From Lophium mytilinum (taxonomy: Eukaryota > Ascomycota > Dothideomycetes > Mytilinidiales > Mytilinidiaceae), in NCBI GenBank assembly GCA_010093605.1, contig MU004182.1, positions 963,032-1,027,031 on the forward strand: a DNA stretch of 64,000 nt. Reading direction: 5' to 3'. How positions within the stretch are numbered: the stretch's first letter is position 1; the number at the start of each line of letters is the position of its first letter. Under the pieces are notes generated by a model. That model saw nothing but the letters and a program-made list of their open reading frames with translations, had not been told where the DNA came from and searched no databases. Below, in pieces: positions 35,077 through 45,005 of this stretch. The position numbers were made by a program, and so were the translations under genes.

Positions 35077-36581
35077 CTTGAGGATCTCGTTGTGGCTTGG
35101 AAGAACCTGGGTTGAGGTTGAGGACGTTCTATGGAGTTGATATTGATATAGAGAAGATAGAAGTAGAGCTCACAGTGAAAATAATATACCACCTCACACT
35201 GATATTGATCAAGTGCGTATATAAATGACATGCTCCTCCTTCTAAGGTATAGTGAAGGGGAGACACCAATACAGAACTTTTAAGGCGCAGTATTTGTGCC
35301 TTGCTTCGTGGCAAAGCCACCAACTCCCCGACGACGACCAGTGATTCGGCCATATAGCGAAAGCACTGGTGGAATACTACTGTCGTCTTCATCACGATGA
35401 CTGTGCGGGAGGTGACGACAATCCGCGCGCATACTCAGCCTCAATTGAGAACGCCGACTTTTTGCAGGATTACCTGCGAGAGCTAGATGCTACAGGGCTA
35501 GATAATAGACTAGTAGAAATAGCTAGGAAAAGGTTGAAAAGAGATTTAGTAGCGTCTACCGCTGGCAACGGTAGATGATGGAGTACGAAGGAGGATGTAC
35601 AGCAACTTAAACAGAGCTTATAAAAGCGTGGGACCATATCAAGCGACGTTATATGGGCACTATCGCTAGCTCTAAAGCTCTAGATTTTTAAGGATGGCAA
35701 AGACCATAATGGTGTTTTGATTGAAACTGCGCACGAGATAGCCCCAAACGGTCTAGCAGGCCGCCGCACGCTAGCCGCTTATTTCCTGTTCATGTGCAGG
35801 ACAGGTTGCAGTCATTAACGCGACTGTCGTTTGATTGTTATTACAGATAGAGTTAGCTAGGTAGCTTGTAAGACGCAGATGACCGGGCGAGTGAACAGAA
35901 GGAAAGAAATCCAATTCGAAGGAGCGAAGAAGTATGAAAGGGGTGTGCGACGATACGGTGTTGAGTACTCGAATGTAGATCTAAGTAAGGGCCGGAAGTT
36001 TGTTTAGGTGGCGCCGGTTCCTTTTGCTCTCGACTTGGATCGTTCAACTCCAAATAGACACTGAGTCGTCGTCTTCGCGCACGCCGAAGATGCTTCGCCG
36101 TATCGCTACATAAGTCGGTGTGTTGGAAAAAGAATGAGCAACCTCTACGATCGAGTTTGCAATCAGCCTGGGGCGGTTTTATCAGTCCCAATCATTTTCG
36201 TTTCGGTCGGTTCAGTGTCTTAAAAAGATATAGATCTATCGGGTTAACGTCCCTACGCATTTCCACTCTCTCGGGCATGGCTACTGAGATCAGCTCCCGT
36301 GGATGGTGAGGTTAGTGGAAGCATGTTACCGATGTGGGAGTATCCGTAGCTTGAAAGGTTACAGCCGCGCGGTCTAAGAGTTTACTTAGGCGACGTTAGA
36401 CAGTCGGCGTAGCACCCGGCAAGATATGAAACATCCTATGAATCTAGATATCAAGGGGGACTGAGTCTTACCAACTTTTATTTAGGATATCAAGACCGTT
36501 CAGCCCCAAGCCGCCCCGAAAGGAACCTATCTAAAGAACTCCGAAATCATTCCAACATCCCCCATCGCTATCGCGATCAAA
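35077..36581. other. 1.5-kb intergenic region
   Basis: A 69-codon plus-strand frame at 35,369-35,578 has a hydrophilic end (NADFLQDYLRELDATGLDNR), but no homologue comes to mind and the DNA around it is AT-biased, so it may be a repeat relic. The rest holds nothing recognisable. Confidence 0.5.
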
Positions 36582-38404
36582 TTAATTTCTCAGGAACATC
36601 TTGTACGCCGCGCTATTTGTCTCCTCAGTAAACGGATACCTGATTTCCTTCAGAAATCTGCTTAGATGCTCTTCATCCGCAGTAGGGCATTGGATCCCCG
36701 CTAGAACTCTCGCCACATCGCCGCCGTAGTTCCGGTAGTGGAAGAGGCTGATGTTCATGCCAGGCTGCAAAGTCGTCAGGAACCTGTATAGCGCGCCCTG
36801 TCGCTCGGGGAACTCGAAGGTGTATAGTCGTTCATCAGAGACGCCACTGCGGCCACCGACGAGATACCGAATGTGTGATTTTGCGAGTTCGTCGCCGGAG
36901 AGGTCGGTTGCTGTCATGTTGTCGGAGCCCAGGCGGTGGATAAGGTCCGCGAGGTCGACGGCCCGGGACGCAGCGTTTAGTGAGACACCGACGAGAATGT
37001 TGGCGGCATCGGCTGAGGAGTAGCGGTAGGAGAACTCGGTGACTTGCATTGGGTGAATGGCTTTGACTAACGCGGAAAATGCTCCAGGACGTTCGGGGAT
37101 GGTAACAGAGAGGAGAGCCTCCTTGTTCTCACCCAGTGCAGCACGCTCAGCAACGAACCGTAGGCGGTCAAAGTTCATGTTTGCGCCGGATGCGATAGCT
37201 ATGAGACCACGAGAAGAGTTGGGTGATGGATTCCGGGCGACGTATTTCTTGAGTCCGGCTAAGGAGAGTGCGCCGGCTGGCTCGACGACGGAACGGGTGT
37301 CTTCAAAGATATCTTTGATGGCAGCACATGTTTCGTCCGTAGTGACTTGGATGACTTCGTCGACGACTTCTTGGCAGATACGGAAGGTCTCTTCTCCAAC
37401 AGTCTTGACTGCTGCACCATCAGCAAAGAGGCCAACATCTTTCAATACCACCCTCCGGCCTTCATGCAGAGACTGTACCAGTGCATTGGCGTCGTACGTC
37501 TCAACTCCGATGATCTTGACGTGCGGCGCTATGCGCTTGATGTAGACACCAATGCCAGCGATGAGGCCCCCTCCTCCTACGCAGCAGAACACTGCCTCTA
37601 GATCCTGGAGGTTGGTTTGACGTAGAAGCTCCATGCCGATGGTCCCCTGGCCCGCAATGACATAGGGGTCATCAAAAGGCGGAATGTTCACAAGGCCGTG
37701 TAACTTCTGAAGCCGGTGGCACTCCTCTTTTGCTGCGTCGAAGTCATCGCCATGAAGAACGACTGATCCTCCAAGTCGCGATACGTTGCGATGTTTTATG
37801 TCTGGTGTACCAGAAGGCATCACGATAGTGGCTGGGATCTTGAGTTTCCTGGCGGAATATGCTACACCTTGTGCATGATTCCCTGCTTTCAATCAGCTCG
37901 TTGATCACCAAGAGCCTTGAACCTCAAGTATACCTGCAGAGCACGCGACAACGCCCTTCCACCGATCCTTCGAGTCCAAATGTGCCATCTTATTGTACGC
38001 CCCCCTCAGCTTGAAGCTAAACACCGGCTGTAGGTCCTCCCGCTTCAACAAGACCTGGCACTCCAGGCGATTGCTCAGGTTCGTCGCATGAGTCAACGGC
38101 GTCTCTTTCACGACTTCGTAGACGCGCGAGGTAAGGATCAGTCGCAAATACTGCTCGCCAGTCAGACAACCTCCACGAAGCTGCACAGCAGCGAGAACAG
38201 CCAAGTAGGTACATCTGGATAGCCATTGGGCAGCAGGAAAGCCTCTGGGACACCCGGCGCGGATTTTGGATGCGGTGACTCGGACGGTGGGGATGGGTTC
38301 GCCGTGTATTCAGTCAGCGCAAGGCCAGTTGGACGGGGCGTACGAGGAGTCGCAACGCCATTGCTGCTGCTGTCTGGCGTCGTGGGTCGCGAGTAGTCTG
38401 CCAT
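36582..38404 (-). CDS. ilv1: Threonine deaminase (threonine ammonia-lyase), isoleucine biosynthesis
   Basis: Three exons, 38213-38404, 37934-38150 and 36582-37882, give 569 aa. Introns of 62 and 51 bp keep phase. The enzyme turns L-threonine into 2-oxobutanoate and ammonia, the first step to isoleucine, in mitochondria. The PLP lysine lies in [10 protein letters not shown] (Lys111), SAGNHAQG contacts the cofactor, and the phosphate-binding loop GGGGLIAG lies near residue 240. Two ACT-like regulatory repeats follow, one starting near [20 protein letters not shown] and one near [20 protein letters not shown]; these carry isoleucine feedback in the family. The first 60 residues are Ser/Pro/Thr-rich and may include a weak transit peptide. 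Confidence 0.95.
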
Positions 38405-38750
38405 GGTAGCAATTGATGTTGAGGTTGTGTGTATTTACTCAAAAGTTTTGCATATGAAGTCACCGCCACTCGCGGCATCGGTCCGCAGGCCGCGCGGAAA
38501 AGCGCGGTCCGAAGCTACCCCCGCCATCATTTGCTCCTTTGTAAACAAACACAGATTTCTGGAAACTAACTACCCCTCCGAAAATGAACGTTTGTAGCGC
38601 AGCTTCATGGGGGCCATTTCCTGCCACACCTGTTAGGCTGTGTCACAAAACGGTAATATTTTAGTAGAGAAAGATTGAGACTGAGTCGATTTCCCGTAAT
38701 GCCATTACTACCTAGGTATAGCCCCTTGTGCCTCTATTAGGACAGCAAGG
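38405..38750. other. Short intergenic spacer
   Basis: This is the promoter side of the threonine deaminase gene and the 3' flank of the glutathione transferase. Nothing specific was seen. Confidence 0.6.
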
Positions 38751-39724
38751 CTAAGATGGCTTGTATTTCTCGCCAATTCCTCTCTGAACAGCAGACCTCC
38801 CTGCAATCCTCTCAATCCATTTGAGCAGATGTGGAAATTCCTTGAACTCTTCCTCCGTGTACCCACTGCCTTGCCAGAGTTTCACCCACGCCCAGGTCCC
38901 AATATCCGCCACAGTGTACTTTCCTGCACCCTTCCCGGCAAGGAATTCTTTCGGCTGGCCGGTATACTTGCCAGACAGCTGAAGTTCGAGAACGCCAAAC
39001 ACTCGATACGTCTCCTTTCGAAATCGATTGATGGCAACTAGTTGGTGATGCTTACATCAGCACCCTTGGATTACGTTTGTATGGAGGTGGGACGCATTCA
39101 TATGCTACAACTTACACTCGCTCTGCTCTTGTGCGCGTCTGAAGAAACCGAGATTTCCTTGATATGGAGCACCGCTGCCATGCCAGAAAAACAGCCATTG
39201 CAGCAGCTCGCTTTGCTCGAGTTCGTCCGTGAACCCAAAACGATGATCTTTGTCAAACTTCAAGAGGTACAGGAGCTCTGCAGAAGTCTCCATCACTGGG
39301 AATGGAGGCGATTGAGTATTGTCAACGATGACTGGGATTCGACCTGGCCAAAGTTAGTGTCTGTGAAAATCAATAAAGGGAATCAAAATACCATTTGGAT
39401 TGAGACGGAGAAACCAATCTTTCTTCTGTTCGTTCGTCGATATGTTACTTCATCAAGACGGGGTTAGCATTGATCTTGTTGACTGGAAAGAACACTTCAC
39501 TAACATAAGAGTAGTTGTCCATTCTGTTCCATATACATCTGCTAGTTCTTCAAGAAAGATCTGTACTTTCTGGCCATTCGGGGTGTTCTGCGTGATCAAA
39601 TGAAGACCCTAATTTGCCTTAATTAGCAGACTGCTTTATGAAAAGCGCTGACAGAGCGGAGTTTGGGTACCTTGGCATTTTTGACATCCGCAGGAGTCTG
39701 ATCGCTATATGGGTGGGTAGCCAT
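38751..39724 (-). CDS. Glutathione S-transferase, Ure2p-like
   Basis: Five exons, 39671-39724, 39505-39608, 39392-39447, 39116-39343 and 38751-39037, give 242 aa. All four introns (62, 57, 48 and 78 bp) keep phase. The second uses a GAAG acceptor with a TGCTAAC branch, chosen because it restores INISTNEQKKDWFLRLNPNG. The N-terminal thioredoxin-fold half has ITQNTPNGQKVQIFLEEL and IPVIVDN, followed by PVMETSAELLYLL, the glutathione-binding ESxA-like turn (here ETSA). The helical half has WLFFWHGSGAPYQGNLGFF and YTVADIGTWAWV. Ure2p-like enzymes conjugate glutathione to electrophiles or reduce peroxides in the cytosol. No Asn-rich prion domain is present. Confidence 0.88.
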
Positions 39725-40037
39725 TATGTGAGACAATGTTTCCGTAGTACGAATCGTTTGGATTTGAAAAGAGATGAACTTGCAACAAAATGCGAATTCA
39801 AGTTGGGATTGAGGTACAGCTCCTATGTAAGGTGCGGTCTGATGACTTATATTAGAAAAGCGATTGCGTGCTAACTCCTGACAAATCGTCACAACTTGGC
39901 GGAGTTTGAGTTGAGGTTGAGCTCATTATTTGTAATCACCTCCGAAAGTGTGCCCCTCAGACAGCGAGATCGGAATTTCGCATAATCAGCGAGAACCAGG
40001 CATCGCCGTTTGGTGTCACAAAAGATTAGTTAGATAA

Positions 40038-40093
40038 TACGGAATACCATAGTTGTCTTCTCATGAGGTTAAAGACAACTATAGTATTCCGTA
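40038..40093. repeat. Near-perfect 22-bp inverted repeat (hairpin)
   Basis: Arms 40038-40059 and 40072-40093 are complementary at 21 of 22 positions around a 12-base loop. The arms end in TACGG and CCGTA. It may be a minimal foldback/MITE footprint or a transcription terminator-like structure. No clear target-site duplication was seen. Confidence 0.85.
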
Positions 40094-40141
40094 GGTAGTT
40101 AGCGAAACTTCTACAAAGGCACGTGAAAGGTATCGGGAATT

Positions 40142-40214
40142 TCCGATCGCACGTATCCGATCCCAAGCCTGCCTCCGATAACGATACGTCTACATCTTCG
40201 CGATTTTCCGATCG
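40142..40214. promoter_or_regulatory. Cluster of four TCCGAT boxes
   Basis: TCCGAT occurs at 40142, 40156, 40174 and 40207. Two copies are part of the longer TTTCCGATCG. On the minus strand each contains CGGA, the CGG half-site read by Zn2Cys6 proteins. The cluster lies 195-270 bp upstream of the NMT1/THI5-like start, and a Zn2Cys6 gene lies 3 kb downstream. Binding is inferred only. Confidence 0.4.
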
Positions 40215-40408
40215 TAGTGAAGCGTTAGGGCTCCTCCGACGTATCTCCTTTGAGTATGAGAATGACCGTGCAACGAGGACTTAGGTATTTGAATGCTTTA
40301 AGGGCATCGTTCTTCCGAATATACTTCATTCCATAGCACATCTTGACGATTCCAAGCTTCATCTTTCTGTACACAATCTTCTTATCACTGAAAAGAGAAG
40401 TAATCGTC

Positions 40409-41329
40409 ATGCAACCCTTCAACCTTACCGCTACCGGCTACAATCTCAACTATCTCCCCGAGTACATCGCGCTTCGTCATGGCTTCTTCCGCGAGCAAGG
40501 ACTCGACGTTAAAGTGACAATCCCTACGCCCTGGGACGGCGTGCTCGACGCCCTCGCGGACGGCACAGCCGACATGGCTCTTGGTGGTATCTGGGTACCA
40601 TCAATGTATCGCGACCGGGTCCAGAATTACACCGTTTTTGCGCAAATCGCGAACCGTTGCCCCCTTGCCATACTACAACATGGCTCTCCGGAAGGGCTCA
40701 AGCTGGCTGATATGGCTGGGAAGACCGTCCTGATGAAGTCAGGCGGTGGGGCAAGCGTTGGTCTGTTCTTCAAGATGCTGCTGCGCGAGAACGGCATCGA
40801 CGCGAGGTCTGTCGACTACATCCAGGACCTCGACGGTAAAATGCTAGGCGACTTGTTCCAAGGTGGGATGGGCGATTACTTTGTTACAGACAACCTCTCT
40901 GCTCTGGCTATGGTTGCGCGTAATCCTAAAGTCTCAATTGCCATGCAAACGGTCACGCAGGGCGACATCCCGTGGAGCGTGTACTACCGGGAGACCGCCA
41001 CAATCACCCCTGAGGTTCTTGATGCGCAAAGGCGGTTCTGTATCGGCCTGGAAAAGGGTATAGAATGGGTGCTCGAGCACGACGCAGAGACGTTCAGAGA
41101 TGAACTCGCAGAGCTCTTTCCCGCAGTCCCCGTCGATGTCGCTGTCAGCGTGACCAACGCTTTCCGTCGCGACGGCATGTGGACATCTACCTCTGTGTCC
41201 CGCAACGGATTCGAGCGGTGGCAGCTGGGGCTCCGCGATGCGCGTTTGGTCAAGGAGCCGATTGCCTACAACGACATTGTCAGAGATGGACCCGCGGCTG
41301 CAGCGCAAGAAGCAGCGCGGACACCGTAA
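40409..41329 (+). CDS. NMT1/THI5-like (ABC-type substrate-binding fold) protein
   Basis: A single intronless frame of 306 aa (with the start at 40409; an in-frame Met at 40343 would add 22). The N-terminus FNLTATGYNLNYLPEYIALR, then HGFFREQGLDVKVTIP, and ADGTADMALGGIWVPSMY are typical of the NMT1/THI5 periplasmic-binding fold. GKTVLMKSGGGASVGLFFKM is the inter-lobe loop. The Cys-rich motif of true THI5 (HMP-P synthase), roughly CCCFC, is absent, so it is not expected to make the thiamine pyrimidine from PLP and histidine. It more likely binds or converts a small pyrimidine- or sulfonate-like ligand. There is no signal peptide, so it is probably cytosolic. Absence of introns and similarity to bacterial binding proteins raise the possibility of transfer from bacteria. 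Confidence 0.84.
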   Translation: MQPFNLTATGYNLNYLPEYIALRHGFFREQGLDVKVTIPTPWDGVLDALADGTADMALGGIWVPSMYRDRVQNYTVFAQIANRCPLAILQHGSPEGLKLADMAGKTVLMKSGGGASVGLFFKMLLRENGIDARSVDYIQDLDGKMLGDLFQGGMGDYFVTDNLSALAMVARNPKVSIAMQTVTQGDIPWSVYYRETATITPEVLDAQRRFCIGLEKGIEWVLEHDAETFRDELAELFPAVPVDVAVSVTNAFRRDGMWTSTSVSRNGFERWQLGLRDARLVKEPIAYNDIVRDGPAAAAQEAARTP

Positions 41330-42280
41330 AGCGTGCTCAACTTCGATGCACCACCTCGCTTTCCATTGCGACACGAACACCTTGATGATAACAGTGAATG
41401 GAGACCGTCCAATCATCGTCCATCGCGGCTATCATTCATTGACAAGTCGTCATAAAGGACTCGTTGCCGCCACTAAAAGCGGGTCACGCCTTCAATTTCA
41501 GAGTGTACTAGCAATAGTTTACATAGCCAGCCACGCGGGCCATGGAAAAAGATGGCACTTTGTTATGCCTTTCATGGACCTGTCTGCCGGTGTTTCCGGT
41601 GCTTCAATGCTTTTCAGAACGTTTACTTTTAGCTTTGGGCGATGTGGAAACTTGTTGAAGCTCTCTAAACAGTGGCAGACAGGTGCACCTATCTACTAGG
41701 CAGATTGGCTATAAGAAGCGTGATAGAATAGATAAGTGGCTGTAGAAATATAGATCCGTCAGATACACCCACTATCTCGATGCTTGCGTACGCTTTGTTT
41801 AGCACGGCCTGAGTCCTCCAGTATGCTATTGCTTTCATGAAGTACCAGCTTTGGCAAGCCTGATAGCTCTTCGGGCTACCTCACACGGTGCTGAACTGTT
41901 GGAGTGTGCCACTTTTTGTCCTGCCTAGCGTTCCAGCATACTCAATCTAATTCGTCGGTTCTGGTATCAAACTCGGTTTATTGAGTGTCAGGGACGGAAA
42001 TTGGACATGTTGAAGGTGGACAGGATTGAATCACGACTGCAAGTACCACTTAATCAGCATATAGTTGTACACTCACATTATCAAACTCGAAACACGGCAT
42101 TTTGGGTATAGATTTGGCGAAACCTCGTACAGGTTGCACGTGATTTGCTCGCTAATGAAGTATTTCATTCCATTCAGACCGAGGCAGACTGTTAGTGTGA
42201 AGTTATATGGAATACAGTTTTACATAATAACATCGGCTTAACCTAGAGATAAAACAATAGATATAGCTAAGCTGCTTATA
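41330..42280. other. Intergenic region holding MITE-like copy B
   Basis: No gene. The only structured part is the inverted-repeat element at 41546-41917; the remainder is plain AT-leaning spacer. Confidence 0.6.
41546..41917. mobile_element. MITE-like inverted-repeat element, copy B
   Basis: Left arm AAAAAGATGGCACT (41546-41559) and right arm AGTGTGCCACTTTTT (41903-41917) are near-inverted. Within it, ACCTGTCTGCC (41578-41588) and GGCAGACAGGT (41674-41684) are perfectly complementary. The 41546-41690 part matches copy A (8409-8563) block by block. The extra 200 bp before the right arm is absent from copy A and could be an insertion, or the right arm could be a chance match. Non-coding. Confidence 0.55.
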
Positions 42281-44612
42281 TTACGAAAAGGGATCGGATC
42301 CAAAGTTGAATCCCGATTCCGTCATAGCAATATCAAGTCCCAGGTCGCCGAAGTTCATATCCGGGAACTCAGGCCATTGCGCAGCCGAACTAAGCATCTC
42401 GCCAAAGGCGAAGTTGTCTGTTGAGAGCATGGTTGACATGTCGTAGGCGCTTTCCCGGCTTGAGAACATACCTCCACGAGGAGGCTGGAGTTGTAGAAGC
42501 AGATCCTCTACTTGCTTCTCAAAGTGCACACCATTTTGACGAGTTTTCTCGGCGTCATTGGTGACGAGCCAATCGGTTGTTACCGAAGAGAGAGTATCAA
42601 AGATATCGCGACAACCTGCAGCTCCCTGGAAGGTTTCTGACATAGCAGAGAGTGTTGAAGCGCAGGATTGAAGTGTCGAGATGCTGTTGCTGACGGAATT
42701 CCGGTCTCGTATCTCTTTCGACTGCCAGAGGCCATATATAACTGCCAAGCCTGCTATGAAGAGATCATGGACCGACTTCCATAGCACATCAAGTTTCCCC
42801 TCTCGCTGTAGTATCTTGATGCTTCCGATTAGGTTGCAGGCAGCTTCAAAAGAAATGGATAATGCCTCTGTAGGCTGGTGTTGGACGCTGGGGTTGGGCC
42901 GGTACAGCAGTAGGATTGAGTTATTGTAAATGGCATCCCAGTAAGTCTGATTTGCGAATATGGAAGATGGGTGTGCTTTACTAGGGTTTGGAATAGTGCT
43001 GTACCATTCCTGCAGACGAGGCTGGATGTCCTGAACACACGTTGCGAAATTGGGCTTGGGGTAGGCTTTCTTCAGAGGCCAGGCTTGGCTGTGCTGTACA
43101 TGCCTGATTTCAGATTCGAGCTTTGCCATGCTGAACAAGTGATTGTGAGCTCGTTGGTGGTGGATACTAAAGTCGTTGGTCTCGTGGCCAAGGGGTCGGC
43201 GAGATGCCGCCCATGGATTTGGAAGCTGTACACGAGTGCTGTTGTCGTCAATCCCAAAGGGGCTATATCCAGTATTCTTTGTTAGCTTACTAGACGCTGC
43301 AAAGTCGGGGAAAAGGTTTTAACAAGACTAACCGGCCGAGCGTGATTCCCAATACGCGGTCAAAATGGTAGGCGGAGTACCATAACCGCCGGCGATCGTT
43401 CAACAGGGCTGATTCTGTGTCGAGAAACTGTTCTTCGGTTTCCGAATGCAGACCCATGTCAATGCATAGTCGTAGGGCGATGCCAGTCAAATGCCATAGG
43501 CTCCCCTGCCAGGGGCACATCGATACGAATTGGGCTAAAAGGAGTACAGCCCGGAGAGTCTCGAGGTCACTTTTTGAGTAGGTGATAACCTTTTCGATCC
43601 AGCCAATCGCCGATCGGAAACAGCCCTCGCTTTGCATTACTCGACTCTTCCCACCTGATGGGTTGGGTACGTTGCAGAGGGCGATGGCGAAGATCATGTA
43701 GGTAGTGAAAACATCCCTCTCAACTACTCGATTTGAGGGTTGATGACCGTTTATGAAGAGGTATGCGCTCTCAAGGGCTTCCTCGACCTGTGACCGCTCC
43801 ATGATTGGTAGATGAGGGGTGCGATACTGGAAGTACACTTGGATAAGATGATCTGCAGCAGATCGAGGCGGTAAGGAGGCTTCAGGTGCTAGTGCAGGCG
43901 CAGAGGCAGACGAGGATTGGCCATGTGAACGGTCCTTGGGAAATAGAGCGGAGGGTGGCAGGGCATCGCTGCGGATTGATGCCATCACCATTCTGGCGAG
44001 CGTGATGCCGCTGCTTGGTCCCAAAAACCGCGGCTGTCTTGACGGCTCAACTATGACGTCTCTGACACTTTTGACCAAATCTTGGACATGACCTGAGTTT
44101 TCGTCAGGAGTGGTGGGTTCTTCTGCAGGAGTGCTGTTGAGTGTGCGTATTGCTGGAGAAGATGGTTCAATGACTTGAGTAGACTGATTTCGCGCTCGTA
44201 GCTCTCGATTTTCGCGGTTCAACTTTTCAACCTGAGACTCTAGTTCGGACACGTAATTGCGAGGTATCTTGAATAGGTTTAGTAACGTGAGATAGGATAT
44301 CGAGGAACTATCATTGAACTCACTTCGGTATGTTTCCCTGCGTGATAAGTCAAGCATTGAACCAAAGCACTCTCACAGTTGGAACAGCTTGGAATTTTCA
44401 GATCACACTGCGCATACACGCAATCATCAGCGATACGATGTACGGGCTGGAGCGAATGTGGTCATTACTTTCTGCTTTCTCCGACGACACCTGTGCACCT
44501 GGTGAGCCTCTAATCGTCGGTCCACGCCGACCCCACCAATTCCTCCGACTCACCTCTGACACGCAGTCACCCCTCTCACAAGCCTTGGACCTGAGCGCGA
44601 TGGCGAATCCAT
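42281..44612 (-). CDS. Zn2Cys6 transcription factor with fungal_trans domain
   Basis: Five exons, 44554-44612, 44469-44490, 44324-44407, 43333-44267 and 42281-43262, give 693 aa. Introns are 63, 61, 56 and 70 bp and every phase agrees. The zinc cluster (Cys18, 21, 28, 35, 38, 45; C-x2-C-x6-C-x6-C-x2-C-x6-C) is built from three exons, one of only 22 nt. A coiled-coil linker follows (NYVSELESQVEKLNRENREL). The fungal_trans region contains YFQYRTPHLPIMERSQVEEA, LWHLTGIALRLCIDMGLH and HFDRVLGITLGRPFGIDD. The C-terminus is acidic and aromatic-rich (EFPDMNFGDLGLDIAMTESG), a likely activation domain. It shares a 393-bp divergent promoter with the MFS permease at 45006 and has the NMT1/THI5-like gene on its other side, so it is the natural candidate regulator of both. 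Confidence 0.9.
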
Positions 44613-45005
44613 TTGCGATTTCCTCTTTCCAGACTTCAAGTTTCGGCATCGAGTTTGCGACTGTGATAGCTGTGATAGTGGTGATAGTAGTAGAGTTGAT
44701 AAGTGATGTGTACTGGTTCTTCGGCTTGAGCCGATCGGTGCACGATTGCTAATCGAGCACTCATTGGCCGCGCCACACTTAACTAGTACAACCTTCTTGC
44801 CCTCTGATATCACTCGCGCTATCATGATTATCTACCAATCATGGCAACTTACAGTGCAATAACGACGTCCCCAAAAGACTACGAAAAGTGCTGTATTATC
44901 TGTATATAAAAGTGTGACCTGGTCACTCTTGTCTTCAACAGTTCACTGGCGACATCTCAACTTCATCCATATCTTCTCGCAATCATCTCCACTACAGACT
45001 ACACA
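44613..45005. promoter_or_regulatory. Divergent promoter of the Zn2Cys6 regulator and MFS permease
   Basis: 393 bp separate the two start codons. A TATA-like TATATAAAAG lies at 44903-44912, about 95 bp upstream of the permease start, followed by a C/T- and CA-rich leader. No CGG pair was picked out with confidence. Confidence 0.55.

Larger units (their letters stand above)
39725..40408. other. Upstream region of the NMT1/THI5-like gene
   Basis: This contains a 22-bp hairpin (40038-40093) and four TCCGAT boxes (40142-40212). No coding sequence was seen, although the frame of the next gene stays open upstream to 40343. Confidence 0.6.
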
